Assembly (NCBI RefSeq): GCF_030694085.1 | Contig: NZ_JAUXZE010000093.1 | Span: forward strand, 186,001-250,000 | Source of the DNA: Tabrizicola sp. | GTDB taxonomy: Bacteria; Pseudomonadota; Alphaproteobacteria; Rhodobacterales; Rhodobacteraceae | Reading direction: 5' to 3' | Length of the DNA stretch: 64,000 nt | Part shown: positions 51,085-59,384 of the stretch, in pieces | Numbering within the stretch: position 1 is the first letter of the stretch | Layout of the letters: every line of letters begins with the position of its first letter | Made by a program: the position numbers and the translations under genes | Notes under the pieces: generated by a model | Told to the model about the DNA's origin: nothing | What the model saw: only the letters and a program-made list of their open reading frames with translations | Database searches by the model: none

Positions 51085-52659
51085 ATGACCTACGACTACA
51101 TCATCATTGGCGGCGGCTCGGCAGGCTGCGTCCTCGCCGCCCGGCTGACCGAGGACTCCAGCGCAAAGGTCCTGCTCCTGGAAGCCGGGGGCCGCGACCG
51201 TCACCCGTTCTACCACCTGCCCGCAGGCTTTGCGAAGATGACCAAGGGCATCGGAAGCTGGGGCTGGCAGACCGTGCCGCAGCGCCACATGATGGGCATG
51301 CAGATCCGCTACACCCAGGCCAAGGTGATCGGCGGCGGCTCCTCGATCAACGCCCAGCTTTACACCCGGGGCAACGCACAGGACTACGACGACTGGCGTC
51401 AGATGGGCTGCCCCGGCTGGGGGTATGAGGACGTCCTTCCCTACTTCCGCAAGTCCGAGGTGAACGACACCCATGACAACCGCTACCACGGCAAGGACGG
51501 GCCCCTCGGCGTCAGCCAGCCCCGCGCGCCCTTGCCGATCTGCGAGGCTTTCTTCGCCGCCGGGGCCCAGATCGGTATCCCCCGCAACCACGACTTCACC
51601 GGCGAGACGCAGGACGGCCTCGGTTACTACCAGCTCACCCAACGCTGGTATCGCCGGTCCTCCACCTCGACCGCTTTCCTGAAGCCGGCGCTGAACCGCC
51701 CCAATCTGACCGTGAAGACCGGCCAGCATGTCCTGCGGATCGTGGTCGAAAAGGGCAGGGCGGTCGGCGTGGAAACCACCGACACCACTCACCGCACGAA
51801 CGGGGAGGTCATCCTCTCCTCTGGCGCCATCGGCTCCCCCCGCCTCCTGCAGCTTTCCGGCATTGGCCCTGCGAACGATCTGCAACGCCTCGGCATCCCG
51901 GTGGTCCTCGACCGGCCGCAGGTCGGCGCCAACCTGCAAGATCACCTCGACCTCTTTGTGATCGCGGAATGTACCGGCCCGCACACCTATGACCGCTACG
52001 CCAAGCCGCACTGGTCGGCCCTCGCAGGCCTGCAATACCTGCTGACCCGCAAAGGTCCCGTCGCCTCCTCGCTCTTCGAGACCGGCGGCTTCTGGTACGC
52101 CGACCCCTCCGCCCGCAGCCCCGACATCCAGTTCCACCTCGGCCTTGGCTCCGGGATCGAGGCCGGCGTCGCCGCCATGCCCCAAGGCGGCGTTACCCTG
52201 AACTCCGCCTTCCTGCGCCCCCGCAGCCGAGGCACGGTGCGGCTCGCGTCAAAAGACCCCAAAGCCGCCCCCCTGATCGACCCGAACTACTGGGAAGACC
52301 CCTACGACCGCGAGATGTCGATCAAGGGCCTCAAGCTCGCACAAGAGATCATGCGCCAACCGGCCCTGAAACACTTCGTACTCGCCGAACGCTTGCCGGG
52401 ACCGCAGGTCAAGACCGACAAGGACTACTTCGCCTACGCCGTGAAGAACGCCAAGACCGACCACCATCCCGCCGGCACCTGCCGCATGGGCGCGGACATG
52501 GAGGCCGTCGTCGACCCCACCCTCCGCTTCAACGGCATTGACGCCCTCCGCGTCGTCGATGCCTCGATCATGCCCACCGTCGTTTCCTCCAACACCAACG
52601 CCGCCACCATCATGATCGCCGAAAAAGCCGCCGACCTCATCAAGGAAGCCCGCAAATGA
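51085..52659 (+). CDS. GMC-family FAD oxidoreductase 2 (choline dehydrogenase-like)
   Basis: A 524-residue flavin alcohol dehydrogenase. FAD motif GGGSAGCVLAARL (9-21), the conserved GGGSSINAQLYTRG and GAIGSPRLLQLSGIG signatures, and C-terminal HHPAGTCRMGAD with SSNTNAATIMIAEKAAD. It belongs to the BetA-like branch and would deliver an aldehyde to the aldehyde dehydrogenase encoded upstream. The ATG at 51085 follows GGCGCTGCA, a weak ribosome-binding region; its stop overlaps the next start. Confidence 0.92.
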   Translation: MTYDYIIIGGGSAGCVLAARLTEDSSAKVLLLEAGGRDRHPFYHLPAGFAKMTKGIGSWGWQTVPQRHMMGMQIRYTQAKVIGGGSSINAQLYTRGNAQDYDDWRQMGCPGWGYEDVLPYFRKSEVNDTHDNRYHGKDGPLGVSQPRAPLPICEAFFAAGAQIGIPRNHDFTGETQDGLGYYQLTQRWYRRSSTSTAFLKPALNRPNLTVKTGQHVLRIVVEKGRAVGVETTDTTHRTNGEVILSSGAIGSPRLLQLSGIGPANDLQRLGIPVVLDRPQVGANLQDHLDLFVIAECTGPHTYDRYAKPHWSALAGLQYLLTRKGPVASSLFETGGFWYADPSARSPDIQFHLGLGSGIEAGVAAMPQGGVTLNSAFLRPRSRGTVRLASKDPKAAPLIDPNYWEDPYDREMSIKGLKLAQEIMRQPALKHFVLAERLPGPQVKTDKDYFAYAVKNAKTDHHPAGTCRMGADMEAVVDPTLRFNGIDALRVVDASIMPTVVSSNTNAATIMIAEKAADLIKEARK

Positions 52660-52973
52660 TCCGTCACATCGTCCTGCTGAAAGCCCGCCCCGAGGTCACC
52701 AATGCCCACATCGCCGCGATCTTCGCCGACCTCCACACCCTCAACCTGCCCGGCATCCTGGCCATCCACTCCGGCCGCTCCGAAAGCCCCGAGAAGATCG
52801 AACGCGGCTACCTCCACGGCTTCACCATCGACTTCGCCGACTGGGACGCTCTCGCCGCCTACCAGGTCCACCCCGACCACAAACGCGTCGGAGCCGCCCT
52901 CGTTGCCGCGGCAGAAGGCGGCATCAACGGCATCCTCGTCTTTGATCTGCCGCTCGAAGGCCCGGACCGATGA
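52656..52973 (+). CDS. Dabb (stress-responsive A/B barrel) domain protein
   Basis: A 105-residue ferredoxin-like dimeric protein: MIRHIVLLKARPEVT, a helix, and YQVHPDHKRVG with the central His. Such proteins can be small cyclases or have no known activity. The ATG overlaps the GMC stop (ATGA), which ties it to this pathway. Confidence 0.85.
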   Translation: MIRHIVLLKARPEVTNAHIAAIFADLHTLNLPGILAIHSGRSESPEKIERGYLHGFTIDFADWDALAAYQVHPDHKRVGAALVAAAEGGINGILVFDLPLEGPDR

Positions 52974-53018
52974 CATCGCACTCGAAAAGCGCCTTTCACC
53001 TGGCTCCAAATATCCTCC

Positions 53019-53079
53019 GGGGGTTTGGGGGTGGAAAACCCCCAAGCCCCGAGGAGAAGCGCGAACGCGCGCCGACGAG
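53019..53079. repeat. Hairpin and CTCGTCG-type half repeat
   Basis: GGGG-TTTGGGGGT (53020-53032) pairs with ACCCCCAAG-CCCC (53038-53050), preceded by CAAATATCCTCC, a layout I recall as recurring in Rhodobacterales. It is joined at 53050 to a 30-base stretch like the right arm of the CTCGTCG-type repeat. It lies in the 160-base gap between the Dabb and DUF993 genes. Confidence 0.55.
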
Positions 53080-53133
53080 ACAAGAACCGCGCGCGCCAGC
53101 GCTCAATTTCCATTCCGCCCACGAGGCAACCCC

Positions 53134-54297
53134 ATGCTGACCCTCCCCACCACCGACGCCCGCCTGGAACCCTACCGGCTCTCCGGCACCCCCCTCAGTC
53201 CCCGCGCCCCCCGCACCCCGCTCACCCGAACCGCCTTCGCCGCCGCCCACGTCGTTTCCGACCCCCTGCGCGAGCGGAACCCCTGGGACGGCCGCCCCGC
53301 CGTCGACTGGGATGCCACCCTGCACTTCCGCCAGCAGCTCTGGGACCAGGGCCTGCACCTCGCCGAGGCGATGGACACCGCCCAACGCGGCATGGGCGTC
53401 GACTGGCCGACGGCTCTGGAACTCATCCAGCGGACCATGCGCGCCGCCAGGGCCCACCCGATGCAGCCCCGCGTGGCCTGTGGGGCAGGGACCGACCACA
53501 GGGCCGATCTCACCACCTCCGACGCCATCCTGTCAGCCTACATGACCCAGGCCGAGGCGATCGAGGCCGCCGGAGGCCAGCTCATCCTCATGGCCTCCCG
53601 CGCCTTCCCCGCCATCAACGCCTCGCCGGACACCTATCACACGGTCTACCGCCGTCTGATCGACGGGGCGCGCGACCCGGTCATCCTCCACTGGCTCGGC
53701 CCTATGTTCGACCCCGCCCTCACCGGCTACTGGGGCAGCACCGACGTGGCCAAGGCCTCCGACTTCGTCCTGTCCCTGATCGAGGAAAACCCCGCCAAGG
53801 TCGACGGCATCAAGATCTCCCTCCTCGACCAACACCATGAGGAAGCCTTCCGCGCCCGCCTGCCCAATGGAGTCCGCCTCTACACCGGCGACGACTTCAA
53901 CTACGCGCCACTGATCGAAGGGGACGGGACGCATTTTTCCCACTCGCTTCTCGGTATCTTCGCCGCCATTGCCCCGGCCGCCGCCCAGGCTCTCGAAGCC
54001 CTCGCCCAGGGCGACGCGACGACCTACCACCGCCTCCTTGCCCCGACTGTCCCGCTGTCGCGCGAAATCTTCCGTACCCCCACTCGTTGCTACAAGGCCG
54101 GGATCGCGTTCCTCAGCTGGCTGAACGGCCACCAGTCGCATTTCATCATGCCCGCAGGCTTCCAGTCCAGCCGCGACATCACCCACTATGCCCAGGTCTT
54201 TCGCCTGGCCGACGCCGCAGGCTTGCTTTCCCGCCCCGATCTGGCAGAAGCGCGGATGAAGACCCTTCTTTCTCTCCACGGGATTGACCAGGACTGA
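53134..54297 (+). CDS. DUF993 family protein, TIM-barrel type
   Basis: A 387-residue protein of the DUF993 family, grouped by pattern with dihydrodipicolinate synthase-like TIM barrels: GAGTDHR near residue 110, VILHWLGPMFDP, VDGIKISLLD (position of the Schiff-base Lys in class I aldolases) and the C-terminal HQSHFIMPAGFQSSRD. These genes usually occur with sugar dehydrogenases and importers. A retro-aldol or dehydratase step is plausible but unproven. Start at 53134; the stop overlaps the LacI start (TGATG). Confidence 0.88.
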   Translation: MLTLPTTDARLEPYRLSGTPLSPRAPRTPLTRTAFAAAHVVSDPLRERNPWDGRPAVDWDATLHFRQQLWDQGLHLAEAMDTAQRGMGVDWPTALELIQRTMRAARAHPMQPRVACGAGTDHRADLTTSDAILSAYMTQAEAIEAAGGQLILMASRAFPAINASPDTYHTVYRRLIDGARDPVILHWLGPMFDPALTGYWGSTDVAKASDFVLSLIEENPAKVDGIKISLLDQHHEEAFRARLPNGVRLYTGDDFNYAPLIEGDGTHFSHSLLGIFAAIAPAAAQALEALAQGDATTYHRLLAPTVPLSREIFRTPTRCYKAGIAFLSWLNGHQSHFIMPAGFQSSRDITHYAQVFRLADAAGLLSRPDLAEARMKTLLSLHGIDQD

Positions 54298-55295
54298 TGG
54301 ACAAACGGCCGACGATCATCGATGTGGCGACGCTTGCGGGCGTCTCCAAATCGACCGTCAGCCTGGTCCTGCAACAAAGCCCGCTGGTCCGCGAGGAAAC
54401 CCGTCAGGACGTCCGCCGCGCGATGGCCCAGCTTGGCTACGTCTACAACCGCGCCGCCGCCAACCTGCGCTCCTCCAACGCCGGGCTGATCGGTGTCGTG
54501 ATCAACGACCTGCGCAACCCGTTCTTCACCGAATTCGCCACCTCGCTGCAGATGGCGCTTTCCGCAAGGGGCTACGCCACCGTCCTGGCCAACACCGACG
54601 AAGACCCCGCCCTGCAAGCCCAGGTCGTCGGCGCAATGCTGGAACACGGGGTCGCGGCCCTGATCGTTTCGCCGGCCTATGGCGACGAGACCGCCTTCGA
54701 CGCCGTCGCCCGCGCCAATGTCCCGGTGCTGCAAGTCCTGCGCCAGGTCGTCGCCTCGGACCGCTTCCCCTTCGCCGCCCCCGATTACCCGACCGGCAGT
54801 CGCCTTGCGACCGAACACCTTCTGGCCCAGGGCGCGCAGCGCATCGCGTTTGTCGGCGGCCTTGAAGGCCGGGCGGTCACGCAACTGCGCATGTCGGGCT
54901 ACCGGGCCACCCTCGCCGCCCATGGCCTGCAACCGCTGCACCTTCCCGGCCGCCCCGGCCGCGCCTTCGGGCGCGAGGCGGCACGCTGGCTGGTGCAGGA
55001 ACACCCGACGGTCGACGCCGTGCTGTGCTTCAATGATCTTACCGCGCTTGGCCTGCTGACCGGCTGCACCGAGCTTGGCCGCCCGGTCGGCTCGGCGCTG
55101 AAGATCGTCGGCTTCGACGACATCGAAGACTGCGCCCAGGCCTATCCCGCCCTGTCCTCGGTCCGCTGTGATATCGCCGGGTTCGGGCGGCAGATGGCGG
55201 AAACGGTGCTGGAATGGCTGGAAAATGACCATCGCCCGCCGCCGGAAACCGTTACACCCGTCACATTGATCCCCCGCGCGTCGAGCATCGGCTGA
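54297..55295 (+). CDS. LacI-family transcriptional regulator
   Basis: A 332-residue repressor. The N-terminal HTH (1-57) contains TIIDVATLAGVSKSTVSLVL, and the hinge helix region NRAAANLRSS follows. The rest is a periplasmic-binding-like sensor domain (IGVVINDLRNPFFTE, VGFDDIEDCA). It is embedded in the operon and translationally coupled on both sides. TTGGAWCGWTCCAA sites at 38080-38117 are its most likely targets, judged by operator form and the presence of only one LacI gene here. Confidence 0.92.
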   Translation: MDKRPTIIDVATLAGVSKSTVSLVLQQSPLVREETRQDVRRAMAQLGYVYNRAAANLRSSNAGLIGVVINDLRNPFFTEFATSLQMALSARGYATVLANTDEDPALQAQVVGAMLEHGVAALIVSPAYGDETAFDAVARANVPVLQVLRQVVASDRFPFAAPDYPTGSRLATEHLLAQGAQRIAFVGGLEGRAVTQLRMSGYRATLAAHGLQPLHLPGRPGRAFGREAARWLVQEHPTVDAVLCFNDLTALGLLTGCTELGRPVGSALKIVGFDDIEDCAQAYPALSSVRCDIAGFGRQMAETVLEWLENDHRPPPETVTPVTLIPRASSIG

Positions 55296-56539
55296 TGATC
55301 CCAGACCCCGCCCACTTCCTTCGCAGCCTTTTCGACCGTGCGGTCGAGGTCGCCGACCCGATGCGCTCGCTTGCCGGTTTCCTGCCCGAAAAGCCCAGCG
55401 GACGCGTCCTGGTTATCGGCGCGGGCAAGGCCTCGGCCCGCATGGCCGAGGCGGTGGAATCTGCCTGGGGTCCGTGCCAGGGCCTCGTTATCACCCGCTA
55501 CGGCTACGCCCGGCCCTGCAAGGGCATCGAGATCGTCTGTGCCGCCCACCCGGTCCCCGACCAGGCCGGGGTCGATGCGACCCAACGGATGCTGAAGCTT
55601 CTGGAAGACCTCACCGAAGACGATTTCGTCCTGGCCCTCATCTCTGGCGGGGCCTCGGCGCTCCTTTGCGCCCCGGCCGATGGCATGACGCTGGCTGAAA
55701 AGCAGCAGGTCAACGCGGCCCTCCTTGCTTCGGGTGCGCCAATCGTCGCGATGAACACGGTCAGGAAGCACCTGTCCTGCGTCAAAGGCGGCCAGCTTTC
55801 GGCCGCCGCCTACCCGGCCCGGATGCTTGCGCTGATGATTTCGGATGTGCCCGGCGACGATCCCGCCTTCATCGGCTCCGGCCCCACCGTGGGCGACGGC
55901 ACCACTGCCGATGATGCCCGTGCCATCCTCGACCGCTGGACAATCCCGGTCCCCACCTCTGCGCGCGCGGCCCTTGCGCAATCGGGCGTCGTCCCGCCTG
56001 GCGATCCGCGCCTGTCACGCACCGAAAACGTGATCTATGCCGCCCCCGCCCAGTCCCTTGCCGCCGCGGCCGAGCTTGCCGCGCCCCTGGCAAAGGTCCG
56101 CACCCTTGGCGACCGGATCGAGGGTGAAGCGCGCGAGGTTGCCCGAGATCAGGCCGCGATGGCCAGGGACATCGCGGCAAGCCTGAAGCCGGGGGACCGC
56201 CCGGTCCTTCTGCTTTCCGGCGGAGAGCTGACCGTGACCCGCACCGGCGACGGGGTAGGGGGTCCCAACGCCGAGTTCTGCCTCGCGCTGGCCCTCGCCC
56301 TTGACGGCCACTCGCAGATCCACGCGCTCGCCTGCGACACCGACGGCGTCGATGGCGCGGCCGAGGTCGCGGGCGCGCTGGTCTCCCCTGTCACGCTGCA
56401 CACCCCCGGCGCTGCCGATGCCTTGGCCCGCAACGACGCCCATAGCTGGTTCGCCAAGGCTGGCTCGCAGGTCGTGACCGGGCCGACGCTGACCAACGTC
56501 AACGACTTCCGCGCGGTCCTGATCCTGCCGCCGGAGTGA
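55295..56539 (+). CDS. Glycerate 2-kinase (GckA/TtuD type, MOFRL)
   Basis: Phosphorylates D-glycerate to 2-phosphoglycerate, passing three carbons into glycolysis. A 414-residue protein with the N-terminal DUF4147-like domain (VLVIGAGKASARMAEAVE, LISGGASALL) and the C-terminal MOFRL domain (LLLSGGELTVT, GGPNAEFCLALALAL, DTDGVDG). Last gene of the large operon, which suggests glycerate or hydroxypyruvate as an end product. Confidence 0.92.
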   Translation: MIPDPAHFLRSLFDRAVEVADPMRSLAGFLPEKPSGRVLVIGAGKASARMAEAVESAWGPCQGLVITRYGYARPCKGIEIVCAAHPVPDQAGVDATQRMLKLLEDLTEDDFVLALISGGASALLCAPADGMTLAEKQQVNAALLASGAPIVAMNTVRKHLSCVKGGQLSAAAYPARMLALMISDVPGDDPAFIGSGPTVGDGTTADDARAILDRWTIPVPTSARAALAQSGVVPPGDPRLSRTENVIYAAPAQSLAAAAELAAPLAKVRTLGDRIEGEAREVARDQAAMARDIAASLKPGDRPVLLLSGGELTVTRTGDGVGGPNAEFCLALALALDGHSQIHALACDTDGVDGAAEVAGALVSPVTLHTPGAADALARNDAHSWFAKAGSQVVTGPTLTNVNDFRAVLILPPE

Positions 56540-56573
56540 CGGCAGTTCGGGCGGGCAGGGTGGTGGCGGGAAA

Positions 56574-56647
56574 TCTTAACAATCCCCTAACGTCCGCAAG
56601 CAATTCATTGAATTTAAATATGAATCAGGTTTTGTCCACCGTGGACA
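56574..56647. repeat. 74-nt element ending in TGTCCACCGTGGACA, copy 2
   Basis: Begins TCTTAACAA and ends in the perfect palindrome at 56633-56647. It aligns with 35022-35095 over its full length without gaps. Here it lies between two converging genes, so a promoter role cannot explain it. Confidence 0.75.
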
Positions 56648-56669
56648 CATGTCTTGCACGGTCCGCCGC

Positions 56670-58025
56670 CTAGCCCCTTTTCGACGGCCGCGCCCGGGGC
56701 AGGGGCAGGGTGATCCGTACTGCCAGCCCCGCCAGCGTCCGGCTCTCCTCCAGCGCGATCGTCGCGCCATAGGCCTGCAGCAGGTCGCTTGCGATGGCCA
56801 GCCCCAGCCCCGTGCCCGGCTTCGAGGTGTCCAGCCGCGCGCCCGAGCGCATCGCTTCGGCGCGGTCGGCCTCGGGGATGCCCGGCCCGTCATCCTCGAT
56901 CAGGATCTCGATCCCCGCCGGCCGCTTGCGGACAGTCAAGGACATCGCCGACCGGCACCATTTGAGGGCATTGTCCAGAAGGTTGCCCAGCACTTCCTCG
57001 ATGTCTTGCGCATCGATCCTGATCGTCAGGCCTGGGTCGCAGGCAATGCGAAATGCCTTCCCCTCGCGTTCGGCCAGCATGCCGAACATCCGCCCGAACC
57101 GGCCAACCGAATGGCTGAGATCGGTCCGCGACTGCGTCGCCTCGCCGGAATTTGCCGCCCGAAGCCGCGCCAAAGATCGTCCCAGCTGCGCATCCACCCG
57201 GTCCAGCGCCTCCAGCGCCTTGTCCATGTCATGCGTGCCCTCGGCCAGCACTGACAATTCGTTGCGCAGGATCGCGCTTGGCGTCTTCAGCGCATGGGCC
57301 AGATCCGCCGCTTGCCGACGCGACCGGCTGATGATCTCGCGGTTGCGCGCCAGCAGGCCGTTGATGTCGGCAACCAGGGGGGCGACTTCCTCGGGGTAAT
57401 CCGCCTCGCTCAACTCTTCGTCGCGGTCCCAGCGGTGTGCCACGTCGCGGCGCAGGCGGTCCAGCGGGCGCACGATGGACGCCGTCTGCACCAGCACGCT
57501 GGCCAACCCGATGACAGCAACCAGAGCGAAGGCCACGACCAGGCTCCGCCGTGTCTCCAACCGTTCGGCGTTCAGTTCGGCCAGCGTCTCGGCCACCGCA
57601 ACCGTCCAGGTGCTGCCATCCTCCAGCGTGATCAGTTGCTGGGCCAGACGCACCTCTTCGACGTCGGGGTTTGCCGCAGACAGGATGTTCAACGCCGTAG
57701 ATGCGACAGCCGGACCGGGCAATGTCGCGTCCAGAAGCGATGCCGAAGTAAAGATCTGCCCATCCGGTCGCGTGACTTGCCAGTAACGACCGGAAAAAGG
57801 CGTCTGATAGGCCGGATCGAACAAGAGATCACCCAGCTGGCCCGCGTCCTCGGATACCGAGTTCAGCGCGACGACGATCTGCGTGTGGCGATCGAACAGC
57901 GCCCTGTCGAAGCGCTGCAGGACCCGCTGGTTCAGGAAGGAATACAAAAGGAAGGTCCCGATCGTCAGCGATACCAGTGCCGCGATGCCACCGCTGATCC
58001 ACGCCCGTTTGCGCAGGGACAGCAT
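56670..58025 (-). CDS. Two-component sensor histidine kinase (PhoQ-like topology)
   Basis: A 451-residue inner-membrane sensor. Membrane helices at about 12-30 and 162-180 enclose a periplasmic sensor domain; a HAMP-like segment follows, then the H-box with His 244 (DLAHALKTPS), N-box LGNLLDNALKW, G-boxes DDGPGI and GTGLGLAI. The gene is coupled to the response-regulator gene by a TGATG overlap. The adjacent PepSY protein suggests a periplasmic accessory input. Confidence 0.93.
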   Translation of the reverse strand: MLSLRKRAWISGGIAALVSLTIGTFLLYSFLNQRVLQRFDRALFDRHTQIVVALNSVSEDAGQLGDLLFDPAYQTPFSGRYWQVTRPDGQIFTSASLLDATLPGPAVASTALNILSAANPDVEEVRLAQQLITLEDGSTWTVAVAETLAELNAERLETRRSLVVAFALVAVIGLASVLVQTASIVRPLDRLRRDVAHRWDRDEELSEADYPEEVAPLVADINGLLARNREIISRSRRQAADLAHALKTPSAILRNELSVLAEGTHDMDKALEALDRVDAQLGRSLARLRAANSGEATQSRTDLSHSVGRFGRMFGMLAEREGKAFRIACDPGLTIRIDAQDIEEVLGNLLDNALKWCRSAMSLTVRKRPAGIEILIEDDGPGIPEADRAEAMRSGARLDTSKPGTGLGLAIASDLLQAYGATIALEESRTLAGLAVRITLPLPRARPSKRG

Positions 58026-58684
58026 CAGGGGGCGTCGATCATGTATCCGCGGCCCCGCATGGTCTGGATCAGATCCGGTCCAAGTTTCTTGCGAAGCCGG
58101 TTGATGAACACCGCGATGGTGTTGGAATCGCGGTCCCCGTCATACTCGTAGATATGCTCGGACAACTCGGTGCGCGAGATCAGCCGCCCGGCGTTGTGGA
58201 TCAGATAGGTGAGCACCGCGACCTCCTGCGAGGTCAGGTCCACGGGAACGCCCTGCACCGTCGCCCGCCCATGCCGGGTGTCAAACACCACGCCGTCGCG
58301 TTCGTACAGCGGATTGGTCCGCCCTGAGCTTCTGCGCAACGCCGCGCGGACCCGGGCCGCCAGCTCCGGCAGGTGGAATGGCTTGGTCAGGTAATCGTCC
58401 GCACCGGCATCCAGGCCATCGACCCGATCAGACCAGCCATCCCGCGCCGTCAGGATCAGGACCGGCGTCGTGACCCCGTTCCCGCGCCATTCCTTCAGGA
58501 TCGATATCCCGTCCCGGATCGGCAAGCCGATGTCGAGGATGATCATGTCGTAAGGTTCGGTCGCCCCAAGGAAGCCCGCTTCCTGGCCATCATGCGCGAC
58601 ATCGACAATCCGGCCCTCGGCAGCAAGGAGCCGTTTTATCTGGTCACATAGGACCACTTCGTCTTCAGCAAGGAGAATTCTCAT
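58025..58684 (-). CDS. OmpR-family response regulator
   Basis: A 219-residue regulator. Receiver domain (1-115) with the phospho-accepting Asp 51 (MIILDIGLP), acidic pocket AEDE (6-9) and K in LTKPFHLPEL; C-terminal winged helix (about 125-217; LTSQEVAVLTYLI, DSNTIAVFINRLRKKLG). Start at 58684 is set by the conserved MRILLAEDE. It lies 45 bases after the PepSY gene. OmpR proteins bind direct repeats about 10-11 bases apart, as in the boxes at 59248 and 60755. Confidence 0.94.
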   Translation of the reverse strand: MRILLAEDEVVLCDQIKRLLAAEGRIVDVAHDGQEAGFLGATEPYDMIILDIGLPIRDGISILKEWRGNGVTTPVLILTARDGWSDRVDGLDAGADDYLTKPFHLPELAARVRAALRRSSGRTNPLYERDGVVFDTRHGRATVQGVPVDLTSQEVAVLTYLIHNAGRLISRTELSEHIYEYDGDRDSNTIAVFINRLRKKLGPDLIQTMRGRGYMIDAP

Positions 58685-58729
58685 GGCGTCAGGGATTACA
58701 CCCCAATTTGGCAACAATTAAGGCGAAGA

Positions 58730-59227
58730 TCAGTTCTTGCCGCCACCGCCGTTGCCGCCGCCACCACCGTTGCCGCCACCACCGTTGCCGCCGCCACCGT
58801 TGCCGCCGCCACTATTACCACCGGAATTGCCCCCGGTCTTGCCATTGGACCCGGCAGTCTGGCTCTTGCCCTTGTTGCCCTTACCCTTGCCACCTTCGGC
58901 TGCGGCAGCAAGATCACGGCCGATGGCGGAATTCTTGCCCACCTGCTCGCCCGTGCGGGCATTGATGATGACGCTGATGACCGACCCGTTCGCCTTCTTC
59001 AGGACGATCCGGTAGAAGACGTCCTCGATCTGGAACGCGCGCGCTTCGATCGGCTCGCCGCCGGTCGACTGCGCCACCGCTTCGATCACGCGCTTGAGAC
59101 TGATCATGTCGCCCGAACGCGCCGCCTGACGCAGTTCCGCTGCATCCAGCTCACGGACAGTGGCCGCAAGGCTGGGTCCCGCCGCGGCGAGCATCGATAT
59201 AAGAACTATGGTTAGCCCAAGTTTCAT
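58730..59227 (-). CDS. Secreted PepSY-domain protein with Gly/Asn repeat tail
   Basis: A 165-residue exported protein: signal peptide 1-21, a PepSY-like domain (about 30-105; LKRVIEAVAQ, IEDVFYRIVLKKANGSVISV, INARTGEQV), then a basic linker and a tail of GGGGN-type repeats from about residue 130. PepSY proteins beside OmpR-type systems often modulate the sensor. First gene of the PepSY-regulator-kinase operon. The repeat tail makes the DNA here low in complexity and prone to length change. Confidence 0.87.
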   Translation of the reverse strand: MKLGLTIVLISMLAAAGPSLAATVRELDAAELRQAARSGDMISLKRVIEAVAQSTGGEPIEARAFQIEDVFYRIVLKKANGSVISVIINARTGEQVGKNSAIGRDLAAAAEGGKGKGNKGKSQTAGSNGKTGGNSGGNSGGGNGGGGNGGGGNGGGGGNGGGGKN

Positions 59228-59247
59228 GAGGCTGATCTAGCAGATTC

Positions 59248-59266
59248 GATATGAACTGAAGATGAA
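59248..59266 (-). promoter_or_regulatory. Candidate OmpR-type box upstream of the PepSY gene
   Basis: On the minus strand TTCATCTTCAGTTCATATC: two TTCAT half-sites 11 bases apart. The same arrangement recurs at 60755-60774. It is 21 bases upstream of the PepSY start and about 120 bases upstream of the divergent gene. Confidence 0.55.
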
Positions 59267-59384
59267 TAGCCGGTTCTCTATGAGTTAAACGCCCGTGGTG
59301 TCTAGTGCCGTTATGGACCTGCGACTCGGGTTCGGCCCGGTCGACTCTGCCCAGCAGGTCGCACCAATTCATTAGAGGTAAGAG

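Noticed and set aside
58738..58830. Tandem CCGCCACC-type repeats that look like a CRISPR or minisatellite array
   Set aside because: They encode the in-frame Gly/Asn tail of the PepSY protein; there are no unique spacers.
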